A stretch of DNA of 64,000 nucleotides from Pseudomonadota bacterium (GTDB taxonomy: Bacteria; Pseudomonadota; Alphaproteobacteria; Reyranellales; Reyranellaceae), in NCBI GenBank assembly GCA_020160955.1, contig JAIUOX010000004.1, forward strand, positions 22,825-86,824, in the 5' to 3' direction. The notes under the pieces are model-generated. The model ran no database searches, was not told where the DNA came from, and was given only the letters and a program-made list of their open reading frames with translations. This document shows positions 18,013-25,575 of this stretch, in pieces (the first letter of the stretch is position 1; every line of letters starts with the position of its first letter). The position numbers and the translations under genes were made by a program.

Positions 18013-19044
18013 ATGATCAGAGCTAAGACCTTGTTCGTTGTTGGGGCGGGAGCAAGCGCAGACTTCGGCTTTCCACTTGGGACGGCCCTCACAAAGCAAA
18101 TCGCAAATGCCCTTAATCTGGAAAGCAGCGGCGCTTCTGCCGAAAAGGAACTGCTTCGAGTAGCCATCGAAGTTGCAAATGGACATCCTGCCTTGCCGCG
18201 CAGCGGAGATCTGTTTTTTAGTGCCAGGGAAATGCACGGCGCGTTGGTTACCGCGTCATCAATCGACACGTTCTTGGATAACCGCTCAAAGAACGCCGAC
18301 TACGCATTGCTTGGGAAGATGGCAATCGCTTGCTGTCTTATCGAGGCCGAACGCCGCTCCCCTTTGCGCGCATCTAATCCACGGGGGTCATTCGATTTGT
18401 CGTCGGTCGACGGCAGTTGGATTGCGCGGCTCTTCGACATAATGGCTGCGGGCGTCAAAGAGGATGCGGTTGACGAGATGTTCCGTAACGTCTCGTTTCT
18501 GGTCTTCAACTACGATCGCTGCATTGAGCACTACTTCCAGCATGCACTAGCCAGTCGGTTTGGATTGGGCCTAGAGCAGGCCGCCAAGATTGTTCGGAAT
18601 TCCTGCCGGATAATTCATCCTTATGGAACGTTGGGTTCACTAGGAGGCGGCGAATTTCCCATTCCATTTGGCCTAAAGCTTACTGAGGCAGTGCACGGAA
18701 CCGGGGACCTTCTCCATCGCATGTCGCAAAACTTGCTGACTTTTTCAGAGAGCCAGAAGACAGAAAGCATTCCGATCCGGGAGGCGGTGGCGAAGGCCGC
18801 GCGCATAGTGTTCATTGGCTTCGGGTTTCACGAACAGAATGTCGACTTGTTGCGAGTGCCCGTGTCGGACGTAACCGAGGTGCGAGCCACGGCCTTCAGG
18901 CTTTCTCCGAGCAACCAGCAACAAGCCCTCCTACGCATCAGAAACATCTGTGCATCTCGCGCAATAGGAACGCTTGAGAACCTGTATGGCGATCTTAAGT
19001 GCGACGAGTTCATCGAGGCGGAACGGTTCTTCCTGAGCAGCTAG
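18013..19044 (+). CDS. SIR2-like domain protein (candidate anti-phage NADase)
   Basis: A 343-residue protein built almost entirely from one SIR2-like domain. The nucleotide loop is VVGAGASADFGFP (GAGAS at residues 11-15), the FNYD motif falls at 165-168, a histidine in IIHPYGTLG at 202 matches the catalytic His position, and FIGFGFHEQN is the typical late strand of the SIR2-like (SIR2_2) family. Such domains in bacterial defence systems degrade NAD+ to abort infection. ATG at 18013 starts the domain directly; a GTG at 17917 would add 32 residues of no similarity. Base composition is lower in GC than the chromosome. It is the cargo gene furthest from the integrase; convergent with the portal gene. 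Confidence 0.83.
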   Translation: MIRAKTLFVVGAGASADFGFPLGTALTKQIANALNLESSGASAEKELLRVAIEVANGHPALPRSGDLFFSAREMHGALVTASSIDTFLDNRSKNADYALLGKMAIACCLIEAERRSPLRASNPRGSFDLSSVDGSWIARLFDIMAAGVKEDAVDEMFRNVSFLVFNYDRCIEHYFQHALASRFGLGLEQAAKIVRNSCRIIHPYGTLGSLGGGEFPIPFGLKLTEAVHGTGDLLHRMSQNLLTFSESQKTESIPIREAVAKAARIVFIGFGFHEQNVDLLRVPVSDVTEVRATAFRLSPSNQQQALLRIRNICASRAIGTLENLYGDLKCDEFIEAERFFLSS

Positions 19045-19059
19045 ACTGACGAACGTTCT

Positions 19060-19089
19060 CCATGGGAACTCGAAGTCGAGTTTCCATGG
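19060..19089. terminator. Hairpin between the SIR2-like gene and the portal gene
   Basis: Two 14-base arms (19060-19073 and 19076-19089), starting ccatgg and ending ccatgg, pair with a single G-T type mismatch around a 2-base centre. The hairpin sits exactly in the 53 bp between two convergent stops. No U-run follows on either side, so it could act as a structural terminator or mRNA-end stabiliser rather than a classical intrinsic terminator. Confidence 0.5.
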
Positions 19090-19097
19090 ACCGTCAC

Positions 19098-20312
19098 CTA
19101 CTTGTCGACCTCAGCTTGCACTTCGGCGGCGACTGACGGGATCGCGTTAGTCGATGTGTTTGGCGGTGCAATCGCGTTTGCAAGTGCATCGTCTGAGGCG
19201 GCCAAGCCTAGCATCTCGCGGGCATCGTTGGGCGAGATGACGCCACCCGTCCTGAGCTTGGCAATTGCGCTTGCCATAGTTTCTGGATCACTGCGAAGCA
19301 TGGCCCCTACATCGATAGCGAGCCGATAGCGCGGGTCGAGCACCGTCTGCCGAAAGGCGCGCTCTATCTTGGCGACCCATGGAAGCAGCGAACGCTGAAA
19401 CGCGCCTGTAGCCGCCGCGGCGCTAGCGTAGGTGGCGCGGTTGGGATCGCCCAGCAGGAACAGAGGCACTCCGAAGAGGCGCGATACGTCCTCGACCGAG
19501 TACCGCAGCCGCTCAACGATCTGTTGATCCTCGGCGGACAGAAGGGACAGCGGCTTCCATTCTAGGCCCTCCGGGAGCACGGCGGTCTTGCCCCTACGGC
19601 TACCCGCATAGTTTCCATCCCACTCGACTGCCAACCGCTCAGCAGTCTCCTTGGAAATTTTGCCGGGCGCAGTCAGTACACCCGCGGGCCGGGCTTGATT
19701 TACCCCGAACTGGTAGGCCGCGACCTGCGTAGTCAGGGCGAGCTGGATTGCCGTTCCCGCCCTCTGGAGCCTGGAAACGCCCAGCAGTGCATTGTCGCCT
19801 CGATCCTTGAGCAGCACGAAGTCGTCTCTCAGCAGGGTGCGCCGCTTCCCTGCTCGAGGGGGAAGCGTCTCGATCACGTCGAGTTGCAGGCTGCCGTCTG
19901 GCCCGGCAAACGGGGTCACTGTCGTCCACGGGATCGTGGTCAGGGACACGAGCTGGCCCCTAGCGTCGGTCGCCAGCTCGACTGCGCCATTGCCATGCAG
20001 CAGGGTGCTGGCGATCCAGTCGGTCATGAGGTCTGACCAAGACTGGTTGGGATTGCAGCCAGTGACGATCAGCCGGGACAGCGGGTGGTCGCCTACTGCC
20101 TTACGGCTGTCGTCAGACATCATCACCGACGCGGGGAGCGAGGCGATGGTCTCCGATACGAGCTGGATGCACGCCAGCACCGCCGCGATTGCCTGCGCCG
20201 TCTGGGGGCTTATGCCGCCCTGACCAGGCCCGAGCGCCCACGCCGCCCCGTCAATGTAGGGCGGCGTCGGCGTGGTTCGCTGCGGTGCGGCCTTCGGTCG
20301 GAAAGGCCACAT
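19098..20312 (-). CDS. Phage portal protein (HK97 family)
   Basis: A 404-residue portal protein. It has the AVLACIQLVSETIASLP helix, LLHGNGAVEL, the DVSRLFGVPLFLLGD segment and ATYASAAAATGAFQRSLLPWVAKIERAF, the recognisable HK97 portal core. Portals form the dodecameric vertex ring through which DNA enters the capsid. It lies 12 bp after the capsid gene on the same strand, which is the reverse of the usual portal-protease-capsid order, with no protease gene between them. It ends with a Thr/Ser/Ala-rich tail. Confidence 0.92.
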   Translation of the reverse strand: MWPFRPKAAPQRTTPTPPYIDGAAWALGPGQGGISPQTAQAIAAVLACIQLVSETIASLPASVMMSDDSRKAVGDHPLSRLIVTGCNPNQSWSDLMTDWIASTLLHGNGAVELATDARGQLVSLTTIPWTTVTPFAGPDGSLQLDVIETLPPRAGKRRTLLRDDFVLLKDRGDNALLGVSRLQRAGTAIQLALTTQVAAYQFGVNQARPAGVLTAPGKISKETAERLAVEWDGNYAGSRRGKTAVLPEGLEWKPLSLLSAEDQQIVERLRYSVEDVSRLFGVPLFLLGDPNRATYASAAAATGAFQRSLLPWVAKIERAFRQTVLDPRYRLAIDVGAMLRSDPETMASAIAKLRTGGVISPNDAREMLGLAASDDALANAIAPPNTSTNAIPSVAAEVQAEVDK

Positions 20313-20324
20313 GTTGGAGCTCCC

Positions 20325-21548
20325 TCAGGGCGCCCCGACGCCGGTCAAGGTACAGAAGGCCGCCTTTCGGATCAGGCCCACGTCCAGCCGCATGTAGCCC
20401 CGGATCAGGACCTGCGCCTTGCTCAGGGCGTCCGCCCCGACGCGGGTGGCTTCAATCACGATGCCCTCCCGCAGCCCGAACAAGGCGCCCTCGAGGAAAT
20501 TGCCCACGATCATATTGCCCGAGGCGATGCCGGTGGTCGCGAGCTGCTGCAGTGCCGCGACGTCGGCAGGCTGGGCAAGCTTCGTCTTGTCGCCGGTCAA
20601 GCCGGTGACGAGCTTCCGCAGGCCGTTCTTTTCGTTCGGGTGCATCACGACGCTGGTTGGCGTCAGGTTCGCCACTTCGATCTGGTGCATGGCGTCCAGG
20701 AGGGCGTCGTAGTCGTCGAGGGCCGCACCGACCGGATTTGTCGGCACGCCTGGAGCACCGAGGATGCCGCGCGGATTGTCATGGGTCGCGTCGACCGTAC
20801 CGTTGCCACTCAGCATGGCTTGATCCATCGCCAGACCGAGCGCGGCAGTGATCGAGGTGACGATCATGTCGGACGCCATCGGGCTGTCCGCGATCAGCTC
20901 CAGCGACGACCGGGCGACTACGCCGACCAGGCGCGCTCGGAGGTCGACAGCCCCGAACGTGACGTCGTTCTCAGGCAGCGCGGTGTTTTCGGGGCGGAAG
21001 GCAGGCGCGACGTCGCCAACGATCTCCGCAATGCGCAGCTGCTGGGTCACCATCGGGAGGGTTCCAGCACCCGCCGCAATGCAGACGGCCTTCGCCCGCG
21101 CCATGTCGAGCCACTGAGACGCCAGCGCGCTCGACACGGCGTAGCCGCCCGAGGCCAGCGCCCCCTCGCCCATCGCCCGCTTCTCGAAGTCGGCACCCGC
21201 CCAATCACCGGAAACGATGCCTCGGAGGGCCTTGGCGATGTTGAGCTGCACCCCGTCCCGTCGGGGATGGCGATCGGACAGCTTGTCCGCAGCCCGCAGG
21301 ATCAGGTGCTCGTGACCCTGATCGTCGATGGCCCGTCGCTGCCCCTCCGCGCCACGGAGCAGGTTATCAGCCGCCATCTGGCGGTCGATCTGCTCGTCCA
21401 GGCTCTTCACCTCGGCCATGGCGGCGTCGAACGCCGTTGCCTCGTCTGCATGGAACAGGCGGTTCTCATCAGCCGCCTTCTCGGACAGAGCCTGAGCCCG
21501 GTCGAGGATGTCTGCGCGCTTCTGCTTCAGTGCATCGGTCAGTCGCAT
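20325..21548 (-). CDS. Phage major capsid protein (HK97 fold)
   Basis: A 407-residue capsid precursor. Residues 1-100 form a charged helical delta-type region (MRLTDALKQKRADILDRAQAL), followed by the HK97 core with GYAVSSALASQW, LRIAEIVGDVAPAFRPENT, MDQAMLSGNGT and a conserved C-terminal FGLREGIVIEATRV. The delta region normally acts as internal scaffold and is removed by a prohead protease, which I cannot find here; it may come from a helper phage or processing may be dispensable. ATG at 21548 was chosen over a longer frame because it opens the delta helix. Confidence 0.92.
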   Translation of the reverse strand: MRLTDALKQKRADILDRAQALSEKAADENRLFHADEATAFDAAMAEVKSLDEQIDRQMAADNLLRGAEGQRRAIDDQGHEHLILRAADKLSDRHPRRDGVQLNIAKALRGIVSGDWAGADFEKRAMGEGALASGGYAVSSALASQWLDMARAKAVCIAAGAGTLPMVTQQLRIAEIVGDVAPAFRPENTALPENDVTFGAVDLRARLVGVVARSSLELIADSPMASDMIVTSITAALGLAMDQAMLSGNGTVDATHDNPRGILGAPGVPTNPVGAALDDYDALLDAMHQIEVANLTPTSVVMHPNEKNGLRKLVTGLTGDKTKLAQPADVAALQQLATTGIASGNMIVGNFLEGALFGLREGIVIEATRVGADALSKAQVLIRGYMRLDVGLIRKAAFCTLTGVGAP

Positions 21549-21870
21549 GGTAGGTCCCTGTGGTGGAGGGCGCTTGGCCCGTGTCATTGGCGGCGCTTCG
21601 GAGCGCCTTCTTGATGGCTGCCATCGGCCCGTCTCGGCCCAGCCGGTCGAGTTCCCGATCCGTCGCACCGAGGGCGCGCAGGCACCGGAGGATTTCGAGC
21701 CGGGTGCTCTGAAAGTGCTCCCACAGCCCGTGGCGCTGCTGCGCGTCAGCCAGAGCGCAAAGGCTCTCCAGCCGGTGTCGCCAGGCCAGCCGTTCAAGGG
21801 CCACCCGCTGGCGCTCCTGCGCCTCAGCCTGCCGCGCCACCAGTTCGGGGGTAGCCACGCGCCTGATCAT
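21469..21870 (-). CDS. Small uncharacterised protein upstream of the capsid gene
   Basis: A 133-residue, strongly helical protein (RQAEAQERQRVALERLAWRHRLESL) whose last ~26 codons overlap the capsid start in another frame. No family recognised. Position directly before the capsid gene and the helical make-up would suit a capsid-assembly or packaging accessory, but this is inference. The start lacks a clear ribosome site. Confidence 0.45.
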   Translation of the reverse strand: MIRRVATPELVARQAEAQERQRVALERLAWRHRLESLCALADAQQRHGLWEHFQSTRLEILRCLRALGATDRELDRLGRDGPMAAIKKALRSAANDTGQAPSTTGTYHATDRCTEAEARRHPRPGSGSVREGG

Positions 21871-22184
21871 CGGGTCTCAGAGGGCTGTCGGTTGCGGATC
21901 ATCCGCAGAGCCTAGGCCCCTCCCGCTGTGAGTAAGCTGGCGAACACTGCGAAGGCGTCGTGGGAGCCTGAAATCCGCTCGTACAGCGCGTCCGGCTCGC
22001 CTGAGGCTCTGGTCGTCGCCCTTAGGCAGCGAGCGCACCAGCGAGGCCGAATTCAGCCCCCCTGTGCCCAGTGCAGTGGGGGACGAAGTTCACGCCTAGC
22101 GAACTGCAAATTGCATCGGCGTAACGCAAACCTGCCGCCTTCTTCACTCGACGATGGGCCACGCCGTAAGCATGTTGCATCTCG
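21871..22184. other. No convincing gene between the head genes and the next small frame
   Basis: A stretch of 314 bp inside the element. Frames on either strand are Cys/Ser/Arg-rich and look like shadows. A 52-codon minus-strand frame (about 22022-22180, starting MQHAYGVAHRR) has a protein-like composition but no other support. No hairpin or repeat stands out. Confidence 0.3.
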
Positions 22185-22424
22185 ATGCAAGACGATACGA
22201 GTGACCAGCGTAGGCTCAGCAGGCTGCGCTTCTTGGCAGAGGCGGCCATTGAGGCGCTGTCCGACCAGCGTGCAGAAGCCAATGCCTGGCAAGGGCCAAT
22301 TCCGGTCGATGCCAGTGAGGACATGCTGAGGGTTCTCCTCCAGCACTCCATTCCCGTCTTGCGCGCCTCGATACACCGGCAGCTCGCAGACCAGATCGAA
22401 GTCGCACTCGCACATAGAGCGTAG
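22185..22424 (+). CDS. Small helical protein, uncharacterised
   Basis: A 79-residue frame starting with ATG. The product (LSRLRFLAEAAIEALSDQRAEANAWQ and LRVLLQHSIPVLRASIHRQL segments) has the composition of a real helical protein, unlike the Cys-rich antisense frames in the same place. It runs opposite to the replication and head genes around it. No family recognised; existence as a gene is uncertain. Confidence 0.42.
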   Translation: MQDDTSDQRRLSRLRFLAEAAIEALSDQRAEANAWQGPIPVDASEDMLRVLLQHSIPVLRASIHRQLADQIEVALAHRA

Positions 22425-22523
22425 CGGCCAGAGCCCCCCGCCTCGGGATGTATGGCGGTCCTGTGGAGATCGCGCCCAAAGCGTTGGCATGTACGGGCGC
22501 AATTCACACACGGAGGGGGGGGG

Positions 22524-22814
22524 TCAATATTCTCCGCGAGCACGCCAGCCCACAGTGAGTTCCTCAAGCAGCTTTTGCGGCAGAAGTCGGCGATGCCCAA
22601 ACGCCCAACGGTCGATGCGATCCACGCTGACCTGCTCTCCGCTTCCGATGCGCAGATCCCGCCACAGCCGCGCAGCCAGTTCCCCGTCTGCCAAGTATAG
22701 GGTTGTCTCTCCAAACGACAGGCGGACCATGCTGGCCCAGTCGCGCGTTACACTCCCCGCCCTAAAGGGCGTGGGAGGTAGTGTAACGACGTGCGAGGCT
22801 CGGGCGCGTTTCAT
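22524..22814 (-). CDS. Small protein coupled to the RepA-like ATPase
   Basis: A 96-residue protein whose ATG overlaps the stop of the upstream ATPase gene (ATGA at 22811-22814), which is good evidence for a real, coupled gene. The sequence (VRLSFGETTLYLADGELAARLWRDL, VDRIDRWAFGHRRLLPQKLLEEL) shows no family I know. It closes the replication operon, so a replication or copy-control accessory role is plausible. Confidence 0.6.
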   Translation of the reverse strand: MKRARASHVVTLPPTPFRAGSVTRDWASMVRLSFGETTLYLADGELAARLWRDLRIGSGEQVSVDRIDRWAFGHRRLLPQKLLEELTVGWRARGEY

Positions 22815-23944
22815 GTGCCGTTACGCTTGGGCCGCTTTGAAACGGCTGCCCAAAGATAGCCACCCCTCATTCGAATATGGCCCTTATCCTGCAGCGTCTT
22901 TTTGATGCGATGCCACTGAACTCGACGCGACTTTTCGTTGTCGTCGTCGATCACGTGGCAGGTAACGAGCTCTTCCCGGAACCGCGTTACGCTCACCAGC
23001 GGCGCGCTCGGGAAGTATCTGCCCTTAGGTGACGTTATCGGCTCGTCCACAAGGAGGTTTCTAAAGACCTGAAGAGCGCGTTCCCACAAAGCCATCGTCT
23101 TTGGCTTCGGGTTCTCATCCGAGAACTCGACGGCATCGACCAGCAATGTCGTCGCCTGGCGTTCAAGCGCCGGATCGAACCCCATCTCGACGATCACGAA
23201 CCGAACGGTAATCGAGCGGCTATCCTCTACGTCCTTGGCCGCCTCAAGGAGCAACGAGCTTTCCAGCTTGTTCTCACTCTTCACCTGCAGACCCACAACC
23301 ATAGCCCCGGGCAGGGAGGAATGGCCGCGCATGCGGTCGCCGTTGTGCGGCTGGTGATGAACGGCAATGGTGAGGCAGCCGAAGTATTCGCTGATGGCTT
23401 CGGCTGCCTCGGTGAAGTTCGCCATGCCCTCACCGTTCTCGTCTTCTCCATGAAGCATACGCGACAGGGTGTCGATAATGATCAGCCCCGGTCTACCGTC
23501 GGGGAAGGCCCTCTCGACTGTGGCAATCAGCTTCTCGAGGTCGTTCTTCTTGCTCCCCAAGTTGGGGCGAGCCGAGATCAAGACCAGCGGGGTGTCATCT
23601 GGCACATGCTTGTGCCTGCGATAGGCGGCTATGCGCTTGCGCATACCCGCCGCGCCCTCTCCGGCAACGATAACAACGGGCGCCTTCGTGGTCTTCATTC
23701 CGCCCCAAGGATGACCAGTCGCAACTGCGACGCCGATGTCGAGCACGATGAAGCTCTTTTTCGACTTCGGCTTGCCATAGACAACTGCCAGTCCTTCTGC
23801 GGGGAGCAGACCTGCAATCACCCAGCGGTCCTTCTCCGGGGCGTACTCGATCTGCGACAGCAGCTGGAACGGAAAGGTGGCAAGAGCCTCCTTGCGCCCT
23901 TGCTGCGGTGCATCGAGAGCCGCCTTAAGCACGCTGCGCCTCAC
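22811..23944 (-). CDS. RepA-like AAA/RecA-fold ATPase
   Basis: A 377-residue ATPase of the RepA/DnaB-like helicase group. The P-loop is VVYGKPKSKKSFIVLDIG (GKPKSKKS), Walker B is PGLIIIDTLSRM, and an AVHHQPHNGDRMRGHSSLPGA segment resembles the DnaB-like sensor region. A C-terminal winged-helix-like part (VTRFREEL... RVQWHRIKKTLQDKGHIRM) may contact DNA. These proteins unwind or initiate at the origin of phages, satellites and plasmids. GTG at 23944 overlaps the preceding gene by 20 bp. Confidence 0.82.
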   Translation of the reverse strand: MRRSVLKAALDAPQQGRKEALATFPFQLLSQIEYAPEKDRWVIAGLLPAEGLAVVYGKPKSKKSFIVLDIGVAVATGHPWGGMKTTKAPVVIVAGEGAAGMRKRIAAYRRHKHVPDDTPLVLISARPNLGSKKNDLEKLIATVERAFPDGRPGLIIIDTLSRMLHGEDENGEGMANFTEAAEAISEYFGCLTIAVHHQPHNGDRMRGHSSLPGAMVVGLQVKSENKLESSLLLEAAKDVEDSRSITVRFVIVEMGFDPALERQATTLLVDAVEFSDENPKPKTMALWERALQVFRNLLVDEPITSPKGRYFPSAPLVSVTRFREELVTCHVIDDDNEKSRRVQWHRIKKTLQDKGHIRMRGGYLWAAVSKRPKRNGT

Positions 23945-24614
23945 CCGAAGCGTGACGGTCTGGCTTACCCACCCTCAGACGAGGAACTGGAACTGGCGAG
24001 AAAAATGCCCGAGCCACCCGCTGCCTGAGATTGTCGCTTTCGCACCAGATTGACCGAACATCGGCCAGCAGCCACGGGGCGGAGTTCCATGCCAGGACAA
24101 GCGCGGACGCAGTGGGCGCCCGCAACCACTTCCACGGCGTCGCGAAGAGGATCAGTGTCCCCTGCTCTTGGCGGGCTCTGTCGATAGCTGCCGCACCGAG
24201 AACAGAAGCGATGCCGAGCCTGGTAGCGGTCGCGGTCGTCTTGAACGACGCGGCCACCAAGTCGACAATCTGACCTTCCTCACAATATGGCGTGATGAAA
24301 GCGAGTTCCCCTTCAGCGTCCGGAGTGTAAAGCCCGCCCGGAAGCCGCCTCACACGGGCGATGCCAAGTTCCCACGCACGGGGAGACACCCGCAAAAAGC
24401 CCCGGACTTCCCGGCCAATTGGACGGCGCGCAAACGCCAGCGCGGCAGCATGCTCCTCCTCTAGAAATTGCCGAACGGCCAAACGCGCACGATCGCGAGC
24501 AATAGACCTGAGGCCATCGCTCACGAGGTGCGCCACAGCCTCGCCGACTGTCGGGCGAAAGCTTGACCGAAGGTTGGGGAAGGTAGTTATACTGTCCTCG
24601 TCTGAGAGAGACAT
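23925..24614 (-). CDS. Uncharacterised protein of the element's replication operon
   Basis: A 229-residue protein, first gene of the minus-strand replication operon and overlapping the ATPase start. It contains an ILFATPWKWLRAPTASALVLAWN segment and a DVRSIWCESDNLRQRVA stretch that I cannot assign. By position a primase-like or origin-binding role would fit, but I see no zinc finger or TOPRIM residues. ATG at 24614 follows a strong hairpin on its 5' side. Confidence 0.65.
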   Translation of the reverse strand: MSLSDEDSITTFPNLRSSFRPTVGEAVAHLVSDGLRSIARDRARLAVRQFLEEEHAAALAFARRPIGREVRGFLRVSPRAWELGIARVRRLPGGLYTPDAEGELAFITPYCEEGQIVDLVAASFKTTATATRLGIASVLGAAAIDRARQEQGTLILFATPWKWLRAPTASALVLAWNSAPWLLADVRSIWCESDNLRQRVARAFFSPVPVPRLRVGKPDRHASGEAQRA

Positions 24615-24627
24615 GACAACGATTACG

Positions 24628-24666
24628 AAGCGCCCCGGGACGTGCGAACCGGGGCGCTTTTCTTTC
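24628..24666 (+). terminator. Strong intrinsic terminator-like hairpin before the replication operon
   Basis: Perfect 11-bp arms at 24628-24638 and 24649-24659 (aagcgccccgg and its complement) enclose a 10-base loop, and on the plus strand a ttttcttt tract follows. It stands between the stop of the AlpA-like gene and the start of the replication operon. On the plus strand it is a textbook intrinsic terminator, although no clear plus-strand gene ends there. On the minus strand it would lie in the leader of the replication operon. Confidence 0.72.
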
Positions 24667-24913
24667 AGGCAGGACTGATGCGGGGCTGTCCGCCCGGAGG
24701 CATCCTGCCGTCAAGGATCGCCTGCGTCGGCGCCCGCAAAATGTGGAAGCGCCTTCCCACTCGGATTGACGGGAACACGCCCTGACGAAGCGCTCGGTAC
24801 AGCTGTACCCGTCCCCCAGGCCACTGAGCTTCTAGTTCTGCGAATGGCATAAATCGTTCATCTGCCGAGGTTTTTTGAAGCTGCGGCTGTCGCTTGGATT
24901 TGCGCTTGGCCAT
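24665..24913 (-). CDS. AlpA/excisionase-like small DNA-binding protein
   Basis: An 82-residue basic protein. After a Lys/Arg-rich start, residues 22-65 read as a MerR-type helix-turn-helix (FMPFAELEAQWPGGRVQLYRAL, then FPSIRVGRRFHILRAP). Proteins of this type activate excision or integrase genes in satellites and prophages. ATG at 24913 is supported by an AGGGAG ribosome site 9 bases upstream; longer frames are not. It is divergent from the Arc-like regulator and integrase. Confidence 0.7.
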   Translation of the reverse strand: MAKRKSKRQPQLQKTSADERFMPFAELEAQWPGGRVQLYRALRQGVFPSIRVGRRFHILRAPTQAILDGRMPPGGQPRISPA

Positions 24914-24990
24914 TGCTTGTATCTCCCTATAATCAATGCAGTCGATCACATGCAAATGGTGTTCGTCCAGTTGATAACGTGGAGTTCGCA
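24914..24990. promoter_or_regulatory. Divergent control region of the element
   Basis: The 77 bp between the excisionase-like gene (minus) and the Arc-like regulator plus integrase operon (plus) must hold both promoters. It is AT-richer than its surroundings and carries ribosome sites for both genes (AGGGAG for the minus gene, GTGGAG for the plus gene). No exact operator repeat is obvious. Confidence 0.5.
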
Positions 24991-25575
24991 ATGAAGACCA
25001 AGCAACCTCGGCGGGGAGCAGTAACCAAACCTCCGAAACCAGATCGAAAGGCGAACCTCTCGTTCAAAACCACGCCCATCCTAAAAAGGCGCATTGACGC
25101 TGAGGCTGTCCGACACGCGCGAACAATCGCGCAAGAGTGCGAACACCGCCTGGAGCTATCGTTCCATCGACAGGACTTGCTGACAGAGACGATGACGATG
25201 GCCTTTGGCCGCCAGAGCGCGGCAATCCTTCAATTTCTAGGATACGGTATGCGCCGACTAAGCGGCTTCGGCAGAGAGGACGGCTTAAGCAAGGACGACA
25301 CTAGTTGGCTCGAAAATCCCATCGCATTTGCAGGAGTGGAGTTCCTGTTCATGGACGTACTCAGTCTATTCGCGCCAGTGCATGAGGAGACGCCGGAAAT
25401 AAACATGGGCAAAGCCGAGCACCGTGCATACGGGGTTCAAGCATGTTTGGAGACCTTTCGTCTTCTGGAGCACTCCGAAGATGAGCGCTGGAAGCAGCTG
25501 CGACAGACCCTTCGCCCACTGCTGAAAAATGCGAAGCGGGAAGTCTATGTGGAAGTGGAGGATGACACCGTATGA
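24991..25575 (+). CDS. Arc-like ribbon-helix-helix regulator with unknown C-terminal part
   Basis: A 194-residue protein. Residues 23-60 look like a ribbon-helix-helix: a short strand KANLSFKTTP followed by ILKRRIDAEAVRHARTIAQECEHR. The rest is helical, with no family recognised. ATG at 24991 has GTGGAG 7 bases upstream. The stop overlaps the integrase ATG (ATGA), so it is co-expressed with and may repress the integrase operon. Confidence 0.65.
   Translation: MKTKQPRRGAVTKPPKPDRKANLSFKTTPILKRRIDAEAVRHARTIAQECEHRLELSFHRQDLLTETMTMAFGRQSAAILQFLGYGMRRLSGFGREDGLSKDDTSWLENPIAFAGVEFLFMDVLSLFAPVHEETPEINMGKAEHRAYGVQACLETFRLLEHSEDERWKQLRQTLRPLLKNAKREVYVEVEDDTV

Noticed and set aside
22022..22714. Minus-strand frame of 230 codons
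   Set aside because: Cys/Ser/Trp-rich composition and overlap with two better-supported small genes; only its last 52 codons look protein-like.
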